Below are positions 24,283 to 33,870 of a stretch of 64,000 nucleotides of DNA, one piece after another. Under the pieces are notes generated by a model that searched no databases, had not been told where the DNA came from, and saw only the letters and a program-made list of their open reading frames with translations. The first letter of the stretch is position 1. The number at the start of each line of letters is the position of its first letter. Source of the DNA: Nocardia aurantia (GTDB lineage Bacteria > Actinomycetota > Actinomycetes > Mycobacteriales > Mycobacteriaceae); assembly GCF_009604425.1 (NCBI RefSeq), contig NZ_WEGI01000009.1, forward strand, positions 1-64,000, given 5' to 3'. A program made the position numbers and the translations under genes.

Positions 24283-24516
24283 ACCAGGGTCGCGGCGATC
24301 GCCCGACTTCCGCCGGAATGTCGTGGCGATCGCTCGACCGGCGTCGGGCGAGCGTGTGGCGGACCACGGGTCGCCGCGGGCACGCCGCCGGGCGATCGCG
24401 CGGCCGAGATCTGGATGGCGGGTCGTCACCGGCGTGCGGCATGGTCGAGCGAACCGGGGTCGTCACCGGCCTGTCGCTCGACGATCATGCGGCCGCGATC
24501 CCCGCGGCGATCGGAT

Positions 24517-25113
24517 TCAGGCGGGGATGTTCTCGGCCGGGGTATCCGTGTCGACGGGCATGGACGGGTCGGCCGGTCCGACGGGCGCAGTCCTCTCGGC
24601 GGTGCGGTCCGCCGTCTTCTCGTCGACCGGGGCGGGCTTCGGTGCCTCGGGCGGCGGCCCGACGACGTCGAAGGATCCGTGCACCGGGGTGGCGGCATTG
24701 TTGGTCGTCACCGTGACCTCGATGTGGCCGGGCCCGGTGTCCTGGTACAGCGAGTAGAGGATGCTGCCGTAGATGCCGGACACGACGGTGACCCGGTAGT
24801 CCCCGGTGGCGCCGGTGCCGATGTTGCGCCAGGAGACCGTGGTGTCCACCTCGCACAGCGGAGCCAGCGGATAGTCGCCCGGGCCGACGCCCTGGACGGG
24901 CAGGGACTGGATGTTGAGTACCGCCCGGCCCGGATAGTCGGGGCTGGTATCGGCCCAGGTCCGGATGTTGCCCCAGCAGGCGCCGCCGTAGAACAGCGTC
25001 TGGATCTGCGGGAATTCGACGGTCTGGGCACTCGCGGAGCCGGGCACCGCGAGCGTGACGAGGGCCCCGAGGGCCCCGAGCGCGGTGGCGGAAGCGGTCT
25101 TCGGAATCCTCAC
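24517..25113 (-). CDS. Secreted hypothetical protein
   Basis: 198 aa from a GTG at 25113. A signal peptide (residues 1-29, ASATALGALGALVTLAVPGSASA) precedes a domain with two cysteines (GGACWGN and APLCEVD) that are likely disulfide-bonded, and a Pro/Glu/Lys-rich tail from about residue 150. The beta-rich mature part (TVSWRNIGTGATGDYRVTVVSG) resembles small secreted proteins of mycobacteria and Nocardia that I cannot name. Divergent from cbs. Confidence 0.65.
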   Translation of the reverse strand: MRIPKTASATALGALGALVTLAVPGSASAQTVEFPQIQTLFYGGACWGNIRTWADTSPDYPGRAVLNIQSLPVQGVGPGDYPLAPLCEVDTTVSWRNIGTGATGDYRVTVVSGIYGSILYSLYQDTGPGHIEVTVTTNNAATPVHGSFDVVGPPPEAPKPAPVDEKTADRTAERTAPVGPADPSMPVDTDTPAENIPA

Positions 25114-25252
25114 GGCGGCGATGATAAATGCAAACCGAACTTCGCGCGGCGGTATGGCCGGTGCGCCTCGACTGTGATGTCGGCGACAGCCCACCCCGGT
25201 CGTGGCGGGTGCCACGGCAGGGCGGTCGGTCGCTTCTGCAACGATGGATGCC

Positions 25253-26632
<1,380 letters not shown>

Positions 26633-26652
26633 TCGGCACACTCTCGTTCGAC

Positions 26653-26690
26653 AACCCCGGTGGCTGCGGCCGCCGGGGTTTTCTCGTTTT
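26653..26690 (+). terminator. Rho-independent terminator of cbs
   Basis: AACCCCGG (26653-26660) pairs with CCGGGGTT (26673-26680) around a GC-rich loop, followed by TTCTCGTTTT. Confidence 0.85.
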
Positions 26691-26940
26691 CGCGCCCGTC
26701 CGGCGATCGTGCGACGGCGCGAGCCGGGTCAGACGGTCCGCGCGCGCCCGGATCAGGTCGCCGCGCTCCGGTCGCGAGGGCCGGGATGCCGGTCTCCGAG
26801 CGTCGCCGAGCCGATATCAATGCCCGATTCCCGGTCCGTATGGACCTTCTGCACCGAGTCTTCAGCGTGACCTGACAGGGTCCAGCGAACTTCTGATTCG
26901 GACAAATCGGGCCACTCGGTATCGACCGGGTAACTTTTTG

Positions 26941-26956
26941 TGTGATGCACGTCACT
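26941..26956. promoter_or_regulatory. CRP/Rv3676-like binding site
   Basis: TGTGATGCACGTCACT matches the consensus TGTGA-N6-TCACA in all but the last base. It lies about 490 bases before the transglycosylase gene in an AT-rich stretch, upstream of a long leader. M. tuberculosis CRP (Rv3676) activates rpfA, another cell-wall lytic gene, through such a site. Confidence 0.65.
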
Positions 26957-27254
26957 TTAAGGTTTCGGACAAAGTGCCTGATGGGAGCAATATTTTGCTT
27001 TCGAACAGACCTTCAACCAAGGCCAGTTCACCTTCAGTTCAACTTTGGTTTCTATCGATTTAACTTTGCGAGATCAGGCTGTGATCTGTCGGTTAACAGA
27101 CCGCAAGTCTGGAAAGCTCAAGGAGTTGTCAACGCTTATGTGGAACACGACGGCGACCGCAGTGCCCCTCCGGCACCGCAGCCGCAGCGTCTGCCGCAAT
27201 CGCGCGCGCATCTCGCTTCGCCGCCGGGTCGCCAGCCCGTCAGCTGCTGAAGTC

Positions 27255-27430
27255 GCGTCAGTGTCGGTGGAGAGCCAGAGTCCTCTTCGCTGAGGGAAGC
27301 GCAAGCTTCCCGGTCTCCCTTTCAACAGCAAAGCCACGCTCAGCCATTTGCGGGCGAACCCTTCCGAGGGTAACGCCCTGGTTCAGTGCTGCCTGTGGCA
27401 GGCCGGTGACGGCCGACGTCCCCAGATAGG
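27255..27430 (+). ncRNA. Structured 5' leader of the transglycosylase gene, riboswitch candidate (c-di-AMP ydaO-type first choice)
   Basis: Four hairpins follow each other: GGGAAGC-GCAA-GCTTCCC (27294-27311, GNRA-type loop), GGGCG/CGCCC (27352-27378) enclosing CCCT/AGGG, CTGCC-TGT-GGCAG (27389-27401), and GGCCG-GTGA-CGGCC (27401-27414, GNRA-type loop). Actinobacterial genes for secreted lytic transglycosylases and Rpf proteins often carry ydaO c-di-AMP riboswitches, so that class is the first to test. The sequence does not show me the clear ydaO consensus blocks, so the class is open. Confidence 0.45.
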
Positions 27431-27442
27431 AACCACGAACAC

Positions 27443-28072
27443 ATGTCTGCAAGCACCATCAAGTCCAGTCGCGTCAAGTCCGCCGCTCGTACCGCCGGTG
27501 CCGGCGCCCTGGCCCTGGCCGCCTTCGCGGCCATCACCTCCGCCGGTGGCCACCGCAGCACCGAGCTGCAGCCGGTCGCCCTGCAGTCGACCCTCGCCGC
27601 CGCCGCCGATGCGGTGACCGCCAAGGCCAAGCCGATCGACGACCCGGTGGCCGACGTCACCCCCGATTTCGATCCGGCGCAGGTGGACGATCCGGCCCCG
27701 GCCGCGATGCAGGAGCCGGCCCCGGCGCCCGCGCCCGCCCCGGCCGTCTACTCCAACGACCTGGACGGCTGGATCCACCAGGCCATGGACATCCTGAACT
27801 CGCGTGGCGTCCCCGCCAGCTACGACGGCATCTACCGCAACATCATCCGCGAGTCCGCGGGCGACCCGCGCGCGATCAACCTGTGGGATATCAACGCCAT
27901 CAACGGAATTCCGTCGAAGGGCCTGCTGCAGGTGATCGACCCGACATTCCAGACCTACCACGTCGACGGCACCTCGTGGGACATCTACGATCCGGTCGCC
28001 AACATCGCCGCGGCCTGCAACTACGCCGCCGCGCGCTACGGCTCGATGGACAACGTCAACTCGGCGTACTGA
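27443..28072 (+). CDS. Secreted SLT-type lytic transglycosylase
   Basis: 209 aa. A signal sequence (AGALALAAFAAITSAGG) is followed by a Pro/Ala linker with a PAPAPAPA stretch and a C-terminal transglycosylase SLT domain (about 108-209). The catalytic Glu is in YRNIIRESAGDPRAI, followed by INGIPSKGLLQVIDPTFQTY and NIAAACNYAAARYG, the conserved cleft blocks. It would cleave peptidoglycan between MurNAc and GlcNAc outside the membrane. The long structured leader and the CRP-like site suggest control by second messengers. A hairpin terminator follows. Confidence 0.87.
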   Translation: MSASTIKSSRVKSAARTAGAGALALAAFAAITSAGGHRSTELQPVALQSTLAAAADAVTAKAKPIDDPVADVTPDFDPAQVDDPAPAAMQEPAPAPAPAPAVYSNDLDGWIHQAMDILNSRGVPASYDGIYRNIIRESAGDPRAINLWDINAINGIPSKGLLQVIDPTFQTYHVDGTSWDIYDPVANIAAACNYAAARYGSMDNVNSAY

Positions 28073-28100
28073 TCCGCGTTCCGTTCCTCACACCGTTTCC

Positions 28101-28129
28101 GGCCGTGACCTCGAAAAGAGGTCGCGGCC
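28101..28129 (+). terminator. Hairpin after the transglycosylase gene
   Basis: GGCCGTGACCTC pairs with GAGGTCGCGGCC (one G-T pair) around GAAAA. No T-tract follows, as is usual in mycolata terminators. Confidence 0.7.
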
Positions 28130-28267
28130 GGCGGCATTTCGGACAAGTTCACGATCTCGGCAATACTCGTGCAAATGGGATGAGCGGGTGTTCTACTGAG
28201 ACCAGCACCACCCTCTCCAGCAGCCACGGCAGTCGGCCGGGCGCGCCTGAATGCGAAGGGAAAGGTC

Positions 28268-29098
28268 GTGAACACCTCCACTGTGGCTATCGATTTCCAG
28301 AGGGGATTCACGGACGCGTGGAGTTCGGTCGCGACGTTCGTCCCGAAACTGGTGGGATTTCTCGTCATCCTGGCGATCGGCTGGATCATCGCGAAGGTGG
28401 TCTCGCGAATCTGCGACCGGGTGCTGCGCCGGGTCGGATTCGATCGCCTGGCCGAACACGGCGGAGTCAACCGGATGCTCGCGAACAGCCGGTACGACGC
28501 CACCTCGATGTTCAGCAAGCTGATCTACTACGCCATCCTGTTGATCACCCTGCAGCTCGGCTTCGGCACCTTCGGCCCGAACCCGATCAGCCGGATGTTC
28601 GACGGCATCGTCTCCTGGCTGCCCAAGGCGGCCGTGGCGATCATCATCGTCTGCGTCGCGGCCGCGGTCGCGCGGGTGGTGATGGACCTGGTCTCGAACA
28701 TGCTGAGCGGCCTGTCCTACGGCCGGATGCTGGGCCGCATCGCCGCGGTGTTCATCTGGGGTATCGGCATCATCGCCGCCCTCAACCAGATCGGCGTGGC
28801 GACCTCGGTCACGACTCCGGTGCTGGTCGCGGTGCTGGCCACGATCGCCGGTGTGCTGATCGTCGGTCTCGGCGGTGGCCTGATCCGGCCCATGCAGCAG
28901 CGCTGGGAGCACTGGCTGGACACCGTCGAGGGCGAGATGCCCGAACTGCGCGGCCACGCCGAGGCGTACCAGCGCGGGCGTGAGGACGCGGCGCGGCAGC
29001 GACAGTGGTCGGCGACGCCGCAGGCCGGTTATCCGCAGGCCACCACGACGGCCTCGGGGTATCAGTACGGCGACCAGTCCGGTTACGGCCGGTCGTAA
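28268..29098 (+). CDS. CmpX-like / mechanosensitive-channel TM_helix family protein
   Basis: 276 aa from GTG with AAGGGAAAGG upstream. Residues 25-50 (VPKLVGFLVILAIGWIIAKVVSRI) and 130-160 are the conserved TM_helix repeats found in MscS relatives and CmpX proteins; about five hydrophobic segments in all. The MscS beta domain is absent, and the C-terminus is polar and Tyr/Gln/Gly-rich (GYPQATTTASGYQYGDQSGY), probably disordered in the cytosol. Possible role in osmotic or envelope stress; the channel function is inferred only from the family. Confidence 0.75.
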   Translation: MNTSTVAIDFQRGFTDAWSSVATFVPKLVGFLVILAIGWIIAKVVSRICDRVLRRVGFDRLAEHGGVNRMLANSRYDATSMFSKLIYYAILLITLQLGFGTFGPNPISRMFDGIVSWLPKAAVAIIIVCVAAAVARVVMDLVSNMLSGLSYGRMLGRIAAVFIWGIGIIAALNQIGVATSVTTPVLVAVLATIAGVLIVGLGGGLIRPMQQRWEHWLDTVEGEMPELRGHAEAYQRGREDAARQRQWSATPQAGYPQATTTASGYQYGDQSGYGRS

Positions 29099-29132
29099 CT
29101 CCCGGGGGCCGGGAGCGGCCCGATCACGAGAG

Positions 29133-29169
29133 GAGCCCGAGCATCCGCTGCCGGCGGATGCTCGGGCTC
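29133..29169. terminator. Strong bidirectional terminator hairpin
   Basis: Perfect 15-bp arms, GAGCCCGAGCATCCG (29133-29147) and its complement (29155-29169), around a seven-base loop, between convergent genes; it overlaps the stop of the minus-strand gene by two bases. Confidence 0.85.
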
Positions 29170-29509
29170 ATCTCTGCGTTTTCGCGCGGGGCGCGGGGGC
29201 GAGCAGGCAGACGGCGGCCAGCCGCATCGGCAGCCAACCGGCCTCCGCCCAGCCCGCCGCGTCGTGCGGCGCGCGGACGGCCTCATGGCCGGCGTGTTCG
29301 ACGAGACCCCGGGCATATCCGGCCAGCAGCACGGTGACCGGCACGGTCGTGGAATTCTCGATTCCGAAATCGAGAATGTCGCGAACCGCGGCCGCGTGCT
29401 GATCGAGAGTCGCCGACAGCGCGGGAACCACCTTCGCGGCGTCGGCCGCCGGATTTCCGTGCGACAGTTGCAGGCGGCTCAGAGTCTTTCGCGCCGCCAC
29501 TTCAGCCAT
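29168..29509 (-). CDS. Small hypothetical protein, DUF6401-like
   Basis: 113 aa from the ATG at 29509 (a longer frame begins at 29530). LDQHAAAVRDILDFG and PVTVLLAGYARGLVEHAG are the features I associate with DUF6401 proteins of actinobacteria, whose role is unknown. It is helical and soluble except for a mildly hydrophobic C-terminal segment (LPMRLAAVCLLAPAP). It is divergent from metB across an AT-rich interval carrying a palindrome. Confidence 0.5.
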   Translation of the reverse strand: MAEVAARKTLSRLQLSHGNPAADAAKVVPALSATLDQHAAAVRDILDFGIENSTTVPVTVLLAGYARGLVEHAGHEAVRAPHDAAGWAEAGWLPMRLAAVCLLAPAPRAKTQR

Positions 29510-29540
29510 CACAGGTCCGATCGAGAACACGTTGTCACTC

Positions 29541-29556
29541 TATCGGTTATCCGATA
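29541..29556. promoter_or_regulatory. Palindrome in the metB divergent promoter interval
   Basis: TATCGG-TTAT-CCGATA lies in the AT-rich interval between the DUF6401-like gene and metB. It could be an operator for either gene. No regulator is adjacent. Confidence 0.35.
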
Positions 29557-29682
29557 TTTATCGCACTGTGATGAATATCGTACGAATTTCGTCCGGGTTA
29601 TTTTCCGGTTATTTCACCGTCCGCGCGATGGCCCGGTACCGTGGCCGCCCGCCCCGAGCGACCGTTCCGTAGGCTCTCGGGT

Positions 29683-30831
29683 ATGACCGACGATTTGCTG
29701 GGGTTCTCCACCCGCGCCGTACACGCGGGCTACGACCCGGATCCGCGCACCGGCGCGGTGAACGTGCCGATCTACGCCAGCTCGACCTTCGCCCAGGACG
29801 GGGTGGGCAGCCTGCGCGGCGGCTTCGAGTACGCGCGCACCGGCAACCCCACCCGTTCCGCGCTCGAGGCCAATCTGGCCGCGCTGGAGTCGGGCCGCCA
29901 CGGCCGCGCCTTCGCCTCCGGCATGGCGGCCACGGACTGTACGTTACGAGCCACGCTGCGGCCCGGCGATCACCTGGTCATCCCGAACGACGCCTACGGC
30001 GGCACCTTCCGCCTGATCGACAAGGTCTTCACGAACTGGGGTATCGAGTATTCGGTGGCCGCGGTCTCCGACCCGGACGCGGTCCGCGCCGCGATGCGGC
30101 CGAACACCAAACTGGTGTGGGTCGAGACGCCGACCAATCCGCTGCTCAACATCGGTGACATCGCCGCGCTCGCCGATATCGCGCACGCCGGGCGGGCCCG
30201 CTTGGTGGTCGACAACACGTTCGCCTCGCCGTACCTGCAGCAGCCGCTGCACCTCGGCGCGGACATCGTGCTGCACTCCACCACCAAGTACCTCGGCGGG
30301 CATTCCGATGTCATCGGCGGCGCGCTGATCACCGACGACGCCGAGCTCGACGCCGCGTTCGGCTTCCTGCAGAACGGCGCGGGCGCGGTGCCCGGCCCCA
30401 CCGACGCCTTCCTGACCCTGCGCGGGATCAAGACCCTGGCGGTCCGGATGGACCGGCACTGCGACAACGCCGAGACGCTGGCCGAATTCCTGGTCGATCA
30501 TCCGGCGGTCGAGCAGGTGATCTACCCCGGCCTGCCGCAGCATCCCGGTTTCGCGGTCGCGCAGAAGCAGATGCGCCGGTTCGGCGGCATGATCTCGGTG
30601 CGCCTGCGCGGCGGCCGGCAGGCGGCGCTGGACTTCTGCGCTCGCACCCGGATCTTCACCCTCGCCGAATCGCTCGGCGGAGTGGAATCGCTGATCGAGC
30701 ATCCCGGCGCCATGACGCACGCGTCCACGGCCGGCTCCGCGCTGGAGGTGCCGGACAATCTGGTGCGTCTGTCGGTCGGCATCGAGGACGCCGCCGATCT
30801 GCTGGCGGATGTGCAGCAGGCGCTGAGCTGA
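29683..30831 (+). CDS. metB: Cystathionine gamma-synthase
   Basis: 382 aa from ATG at 29683. A PLP enzyme of the Cys/Met metabolism family: YARTGNPTR near residue 47, SGMAA and the PLP-lysine block HSTTKYLGGHSD near residue 200, then TLAESLGGVESLIEHPGAMTHAS near 325, a diagnostic block. It makes cystathionine from O-succinyl- or O-acetylhomoserine and cysteine. With cbs 3 kb upstream it allows sulfur to flow both ways between cysteine and homocysteine. Order matches M. tuberculosis Rv1077-Rv1079 with extra genes inserted here. Confidence 0.92.
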   Translation: MTDDLLGFSTRAVHAGYDPDPRTGAVNVPIYASSTFAQDGVGSLRGGFEYARTGNPTRSALEANLAALESGRHGRAFASGMAATDCTLRATLRPGDHLVIPNDAYGGTFRLIDKVFTNWGIEYSVAAVSDPDAVRAAMRPNTKLVWVETPTNPLLNIGDIAALADIAHAGRARLVVDNTFASPYLQQPLHLGADIVLHSTTKYLGGHSDVIGGALITDDAELDAAFGFLQNGAGAVPGPTDAFLTLRGIKTLAVRMDRHCDNAETLAEFLVDHPAVEQVIYPGLPQHPGFAVAQKQMRRFGGMISVRLRGGRQAALDFCARTRIFTLAESLGGVESLIEHPGAMTHASTAGSALEVPDNLVRLSVGIEDAADLLADVQQALS

Positions 30832-30848
30832 CCCGTTCCCGGACACCG

Positions 30849-30876
30849 ACGGCCGCACCGGATCCGGTGCGGCCGT
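30849..30876. terminator. Perfect 28-base palindrome between metB and greA
   Basis: Fourteen-base arms beginning ACGGCCGCACCGG meet without a loop; in RNA a hairpin with a small apical loop forms, followed by TTCGGCTTTC. It serves the convergent metB and greA. Confidence 0.8.
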
Positions 30877-30920
30877 TCGGCTTTCCCCCGCCGATCGGGG
30901 ACACGATCGGCCGTGGCGTC

Positions 30921-31415
30921 TCAGCTGTGGTACGGCTCCGCGCTGAGCAGCGTCACCTTCATGGTGTTGCCGTTGGGGAGCGTGTACTCGCGGGTCTCGC
31001 CGACCTTGGCGTTCAGCAGTGCGCCGCCCAGCGGCGAGCTCGGCGAGTAGGTCTCCAGATCGGACTGGCCCAGACCCTCCTCGCGGGTGCCGATCAGGAA
31101 GGTCTCGGTATCGCTCTCGTCGCCGTCGTAGTAGACCTTGACGACCGAGCCGGGCAGCGCGACACCCGCCTGCGACGGCGGCACGCCGACCTTGGCATTG
31201 TTCAGCAGTTCCTGCAGCTGGCGGATGCGGGCCTCCTGCTGGCCCTGCTCCTCGCGAGCCGCGTGGTAGCCGCCGTTCTCCTTGAGATCGCCTTCTTCGC
31301 GGCGTTCGTTGATCTCGGCCGCGATGACCGGACGGTTGGCAATGAGCGCGTCGAGTTCGCCCTTGAGCCTGTCATGCGACTCCGGTGTGAGCCAGGTCAC
31401 GTTCGTCTCAGTCAT
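30921..31415 (-). CDS. greA: Transcription elongation factor GreA
   Basis: 164 aa from ATG at 31415, with AGGGAG upstream. N-terminal coiled coil (residues 10-75) with the acidic tip EGDLKENGGYHAAREEQG, in which the D and E residues stimulate transcript cleavage by RNA polymerase, then the FKBP-like C-terminal domain with YSPSSPLGGALL. It rescues backtracked polymerase. Actinobacterial-type GreA; corresponds to M. tuberculosis Rv1080c by neighbours. Confidence 0.95.
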   Translation of the reverse strand: MTETNVTWLTPESHDRLKGELDALIANRPVIAAEINERREEGDLKENGGYHAAREEQGQQEARIRQLQELLNNAKVGVPPSQAGVALPGSVVKVYYDGDESDTETFLIGTREEGLGQSDLETYSPSSPLGGALLNAKVGETREYTLPNGNTMKVTLLSAEPYHS

Positions 31416-31768
31416 CTCGATCAACTCCCTAGTAGTTGTTCCCGGCGGGCCCGGGATTTCTGATACCCGCTGCCCGTACCCGCTCTGGGTCGAGCGCATA
31501 CGGCAGCATGACGGCTGGAGCGATCCTGGGGGGATGTCCCTCGAACCCCGGCAGGTTCCGTTCCGCGGGCATTGTGTGCCCGGAACCGACAGCGCTGGCC
31601 GCCAATGCAGCAAACACGGCTCCGATGTTCGGAACCGTGTATCGGCCCATTCTACCACGATTCATAAATTCGCAGGTCGGAGTGGGTCTTCGTGGGCGTT
31701 TCGCGGCTGAAACGTGGTGTGGAGCGGTCGAGCGCGGTGGTGCTTCCGGGTAACGACGGAGTACCCGA
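31416..31768. promoter_or_regulatory. greA upstream region
   Basis: A 353-base interval before greA without a supported gene. On the minus strand TAGAAT (31654-31649) could be a -10 element; no convincing -35 was seen. The rest is unremarkable. Confidence 0.35.
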
Positions 31769-32248
31769 TCAGCCCGCTTTCAGATATGCCGGGACGTTGC
31801 CGCCGCATCCGTACACGTTGCCGTTGGCGGGCCGGGCGGTGCCGCGGACCGGGACGTTCACCTCTACGGTCCCACTGCTCGACGGCGGGATCAAAACCTC
31901 GCGACGTCCGAGTTCGTTGCCGTCGGCGTCCATCGCCCGGACGAAACAGACGGCCGGCCGCTCCGGGTGGGTCCGGGTCACCGTGAAGTGGACGTCGACC
32001 GTGGAGTCGTTCACCACCGAATAGCCGAGTTCGTCCGGTTGGATGTCCTTGGGCCCGAATTGGCGGTATCCCACATAGGCCACGAGCAGTCCGAGCAGCA
32101 CCACCACCGCGCCGAGCACGAACGGAATCCGGCGCCGCCGCCGGGGTCCGGTGCCCCGGGCGCCCGGCCGCCCGGCATTCCCGTAGCGATCGGCCACCCG
32201 CCGGACGGGTTCGGCGGCGGGATCGAATTCGGGTGTGGTCTCGTTCAT
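31769..32248 (-). CDS. DUF4307 membrane-anchored protein
   Basis: 159 aa from ATG at 32248. A basic N-terminal cytosolic part (GPRRRRRIP) precedes one helix (FVLGAVVVLLGLLVAYVGY, about 43-62) and an outside beta-domain beginning YSVVNDSTVDVHFTVTR, with two Cys (VCFVR, YGCGG). This is the DUF4307 pattern (M. tuberculosis Rv1081c), always beside mca. Function unknown; partner role in the mycothiol locus is a guess. Confidence 0.85.
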   Translation of the reverse strand: MNETTPEFDPAAEPVRRVADRYGNAGRPGARGTGPRRRRRIPFVLGAVVVLLGLLVAYVGYRQFGPKDIQPDELGYSVVNDSTVDVHFTVTRTHPERPAVCFVRAMDADGNELGRREVLIPPSSSGTVEVNVPVRGTARPANGNVYGCGGNVPAYLKAG

Positions 32249-32443
32249 AGTGGTGGACCCTCCCGGGGGGTAGGTCGGATTGCGCGTGGGTCGGATGGAA
32301 CTATAGGGAACGGGCAGCTGCGCCCCTTCCGCCCGGCGGTTCCGCCGCCGGTATCCCAGCGCCGGGACGACGCAGCGGCGGCCCCCGAGACGACACGGCG
32401 AAAGCGACGAGATGACGACGGTGAGCGACGAGGTGAACGAGAA

Positions 32444-33358
32444 GTGAGCGGCCTTCGTCTCATGGCGGTGCACGCCCATCCCGACGACGAGTCCAGCAAG
32501 GGCGCCGCGACCACCGCGAAATACGCCGCGGAGGGCGACGACGTGCTGGTGGTGACGCTCACCGGCGGCGAACGCGGCTCGATCCTCAATCCCGCGATGG
32601 ACATCCCCGGCGTCCTCGACCGCATCGAAGAGGTACGCCGCGAGGAGATGGCCGAGGCCGCCAAGGCGCTCGGCGTGCGACAGCACTGGCTCGGCTTCCG
32701 CGACTCCGGCCTGCCCGAGGGTGATCCGCCGCCCCCGCTGCCGGAGGGCAGCTTCGCGCTGGTGCCCCTGGACGAGGCCACGGAGGCGCTGGTCCGGCTG
32801 GTGCGCGAATTCCGGCCGCACGTGATGACCACGTACGACGAGAACGGCGGCTATCCGCACCCCGACCACATCATGTGCCACAAGGTGTCGGTCGCCGCCT
32901 TCGAGGCCGCCGGCGATCCGGAGCGCTTCCCCGACGCGGGCGAGCCCTGGACCCCGCTCAAGCTCTACTACGACCACGGCTTCAGCCTGCAGCGGCTGCT
33001 GACCTTCGCCGACGAGTACGAGAAGATCGGCGATCCGTTCCCGATGCAGGAGTTCCTGGACCGCATCCGGGCCGCGGCCGCCGAGCGTGGCGACATCATG
33101 ACCCGGGTCACCACCCAGATCGAATGCGCGAAGTACTTCCCGCAGCGCGACGACGCGCTGCGGGCGCACGCCACCCAGATCGATCCCAACGGCGCGTTCT
33201 TCGCGATTCCGCTGGAGATGCAGCAACGCCTGTGGCCCACCGAGGAATTCGAGCTCGCCCGGACCCGGGTGCGCACGGAGATCCCCGAACACGACCTGTT
33301 CGCCGGGATCCGGGAGGCCGACGAGACCGCGACCACCGCGGTGGAGGACGAGTCCTGA
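32444..33358 (+). CDS. mca: Mycothiol conjugate amidase Mca
   Basis: 304 aa from GTG at 32444, aligning with the M. tuberculosis start. A PIG-L/LmbE-type zinc hydrolase: HAHPDDESSKGA (zinc ligands His and Asp near residues 12-15) and GGYPHPDH (second zinc histidine) near residue 142. It cleaves mycothiol S-conjugates to a mercapturic acid and GlcN-Ins, detoxifying electrophiles and antibiotics. TTLTGGERG and RDDALRAHATQIDPNG are Mca-specific, as opposed to MshB. It shares one base with the next start, so translation is coupled. Confidence 0.95.
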   Translation: MSGLRLMAVHAHPDDESSKGAATTAKYAAEGDDVLVVTLTGGERGSILNPAMDIPGVLDRIEEVRREEMAEAAKALGVRQHWLGFRDSGLPEGDPPPPLPEGSFALVPLDEATEALVRLVREFRPHVMTTYDENGGYPHPDHIMCHKVSVAAFEAAGDPERFPDAGEPWTPLKLYYDHGFSLQRLLTFADEYEKIGDPFPMQEFLDRIRAAAAERGDIMTRVTTQIECAKYFPQRDDALRAHATQIDPNGAFFAIPLEMQQRLWPTEEFELARTRVRTEIPEHDLFAGIREADETATTAVEDES

Positions 33359-33615
33359 TGTTCACCCTGCTCGCGCAGTCGACCAATCCGACCGGCCCGG
33401 AATTCGGCAAGGCCTCGCCACTGGGCCTGGTCATCGTGCTGATCCTGCTGGCCGGCACGGCCCTGCTGATCCGCTCGATGAACAAGCACATCAAGGGCCT
33501 GCCCGCCGAGTTCTCCCCGGAGCATCCGGAACCGGATCAGGAAGCGGATGAGGGTACCGAACACGGTGTGGCGCATCCGGATTCGGGAAAACCGGCCGAT
33601 TCCGGAACTCCCTGA
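33358..33615 (+). CDS. Small membrane protein of the mca operon (Rv1083-like)
   Basis: 85 aa. ATG overlaps the mca stop (TGATG). One helix (PLGLVIVLILLAGTALLI, about residues 21-38), then RSMNKHIKGLP and an acidic tail. This length, topology and position match M. tuberculosis Rv1083. Function unknown. Confidence 0.85.
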   Translation: MFTLLAQSTNPTGPEFGKASPLGLVIVLILLAGTALLIRSMNKHIKGLPAEFSPEHPEPDQEADEGTEHGVAHPDSGKPADSGTP

Positions 33616-33637
33616 AGGCTGTTCGGCCGGTACCTGT

Positions 33638-33802
33638 TCAGTACCGCAGTCCGGGACGGCGACACAGGTCGCAGTCGCAATCGAAGTACCCGATCCCGGC
33701 GCTGCCGCGCGCGCCGCGGCGCTCGGCATCCTCGAGATCGACGAACCAGGGACGGCGAGTGGGCGCCGTCCCTGGCGAGGGAGAGGACAGCGTGTTCTTC
33801 AT
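33638..33802 (-). CDS. Possible 54-aa Cys-containing small protein
   Basis: An ATG frame of 54 residues, ending GIGYFDCDCDLCRRPGLRY, with C-x-C-x-x-C that could bind metal. The residue composition is unlike a shadow of another gene, as no gene lies opposite. No ribosome site is visible, and its middle coincides with a hairpin (33746-33775), so the frame could be chance. Convergent with the Rv1083-like gene. Confidence 0.35.
   Translation of the reverse strand: MKNTLSSPSPGTAPTRRPWFVDLEDAERRGARGSAGIGYFDCDCDLCRRPGLRY
33746..33775. terminator. Hairpin, probable terminator of the mca operon
   Basis: Arms CCAGGGACGGCG and CGCCGTCCCTGG around a six-base loop, 130 bases after the Rv1083-like gene. 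No T-tract. It overlaps the possible small gene on the other strand. Confidence 0.55.
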
Positions 33803-33870
33803 ATCGGGTAAATACCCATTCCGGGCCCCCGGCTCGATCACGTTTCGGTACGCGACCCGGGAATTCTCCG

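Larger units (their letters stand above)
26633..27442. other. 810-base non-coding interval with terminator, CRP-like site and long structured leader
   Basis: The interval holds the cbs terminator (26653-26690), a CRP-like palindrome (26941-26956), an AT-rich stretch (about 26930-27130, far lower in GC than the surroundings) likely to contain the promoter, and a series of hairpins (27294-27414) before the transglycosylase gene. No protein gene is supported. Confidence 0.6.
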
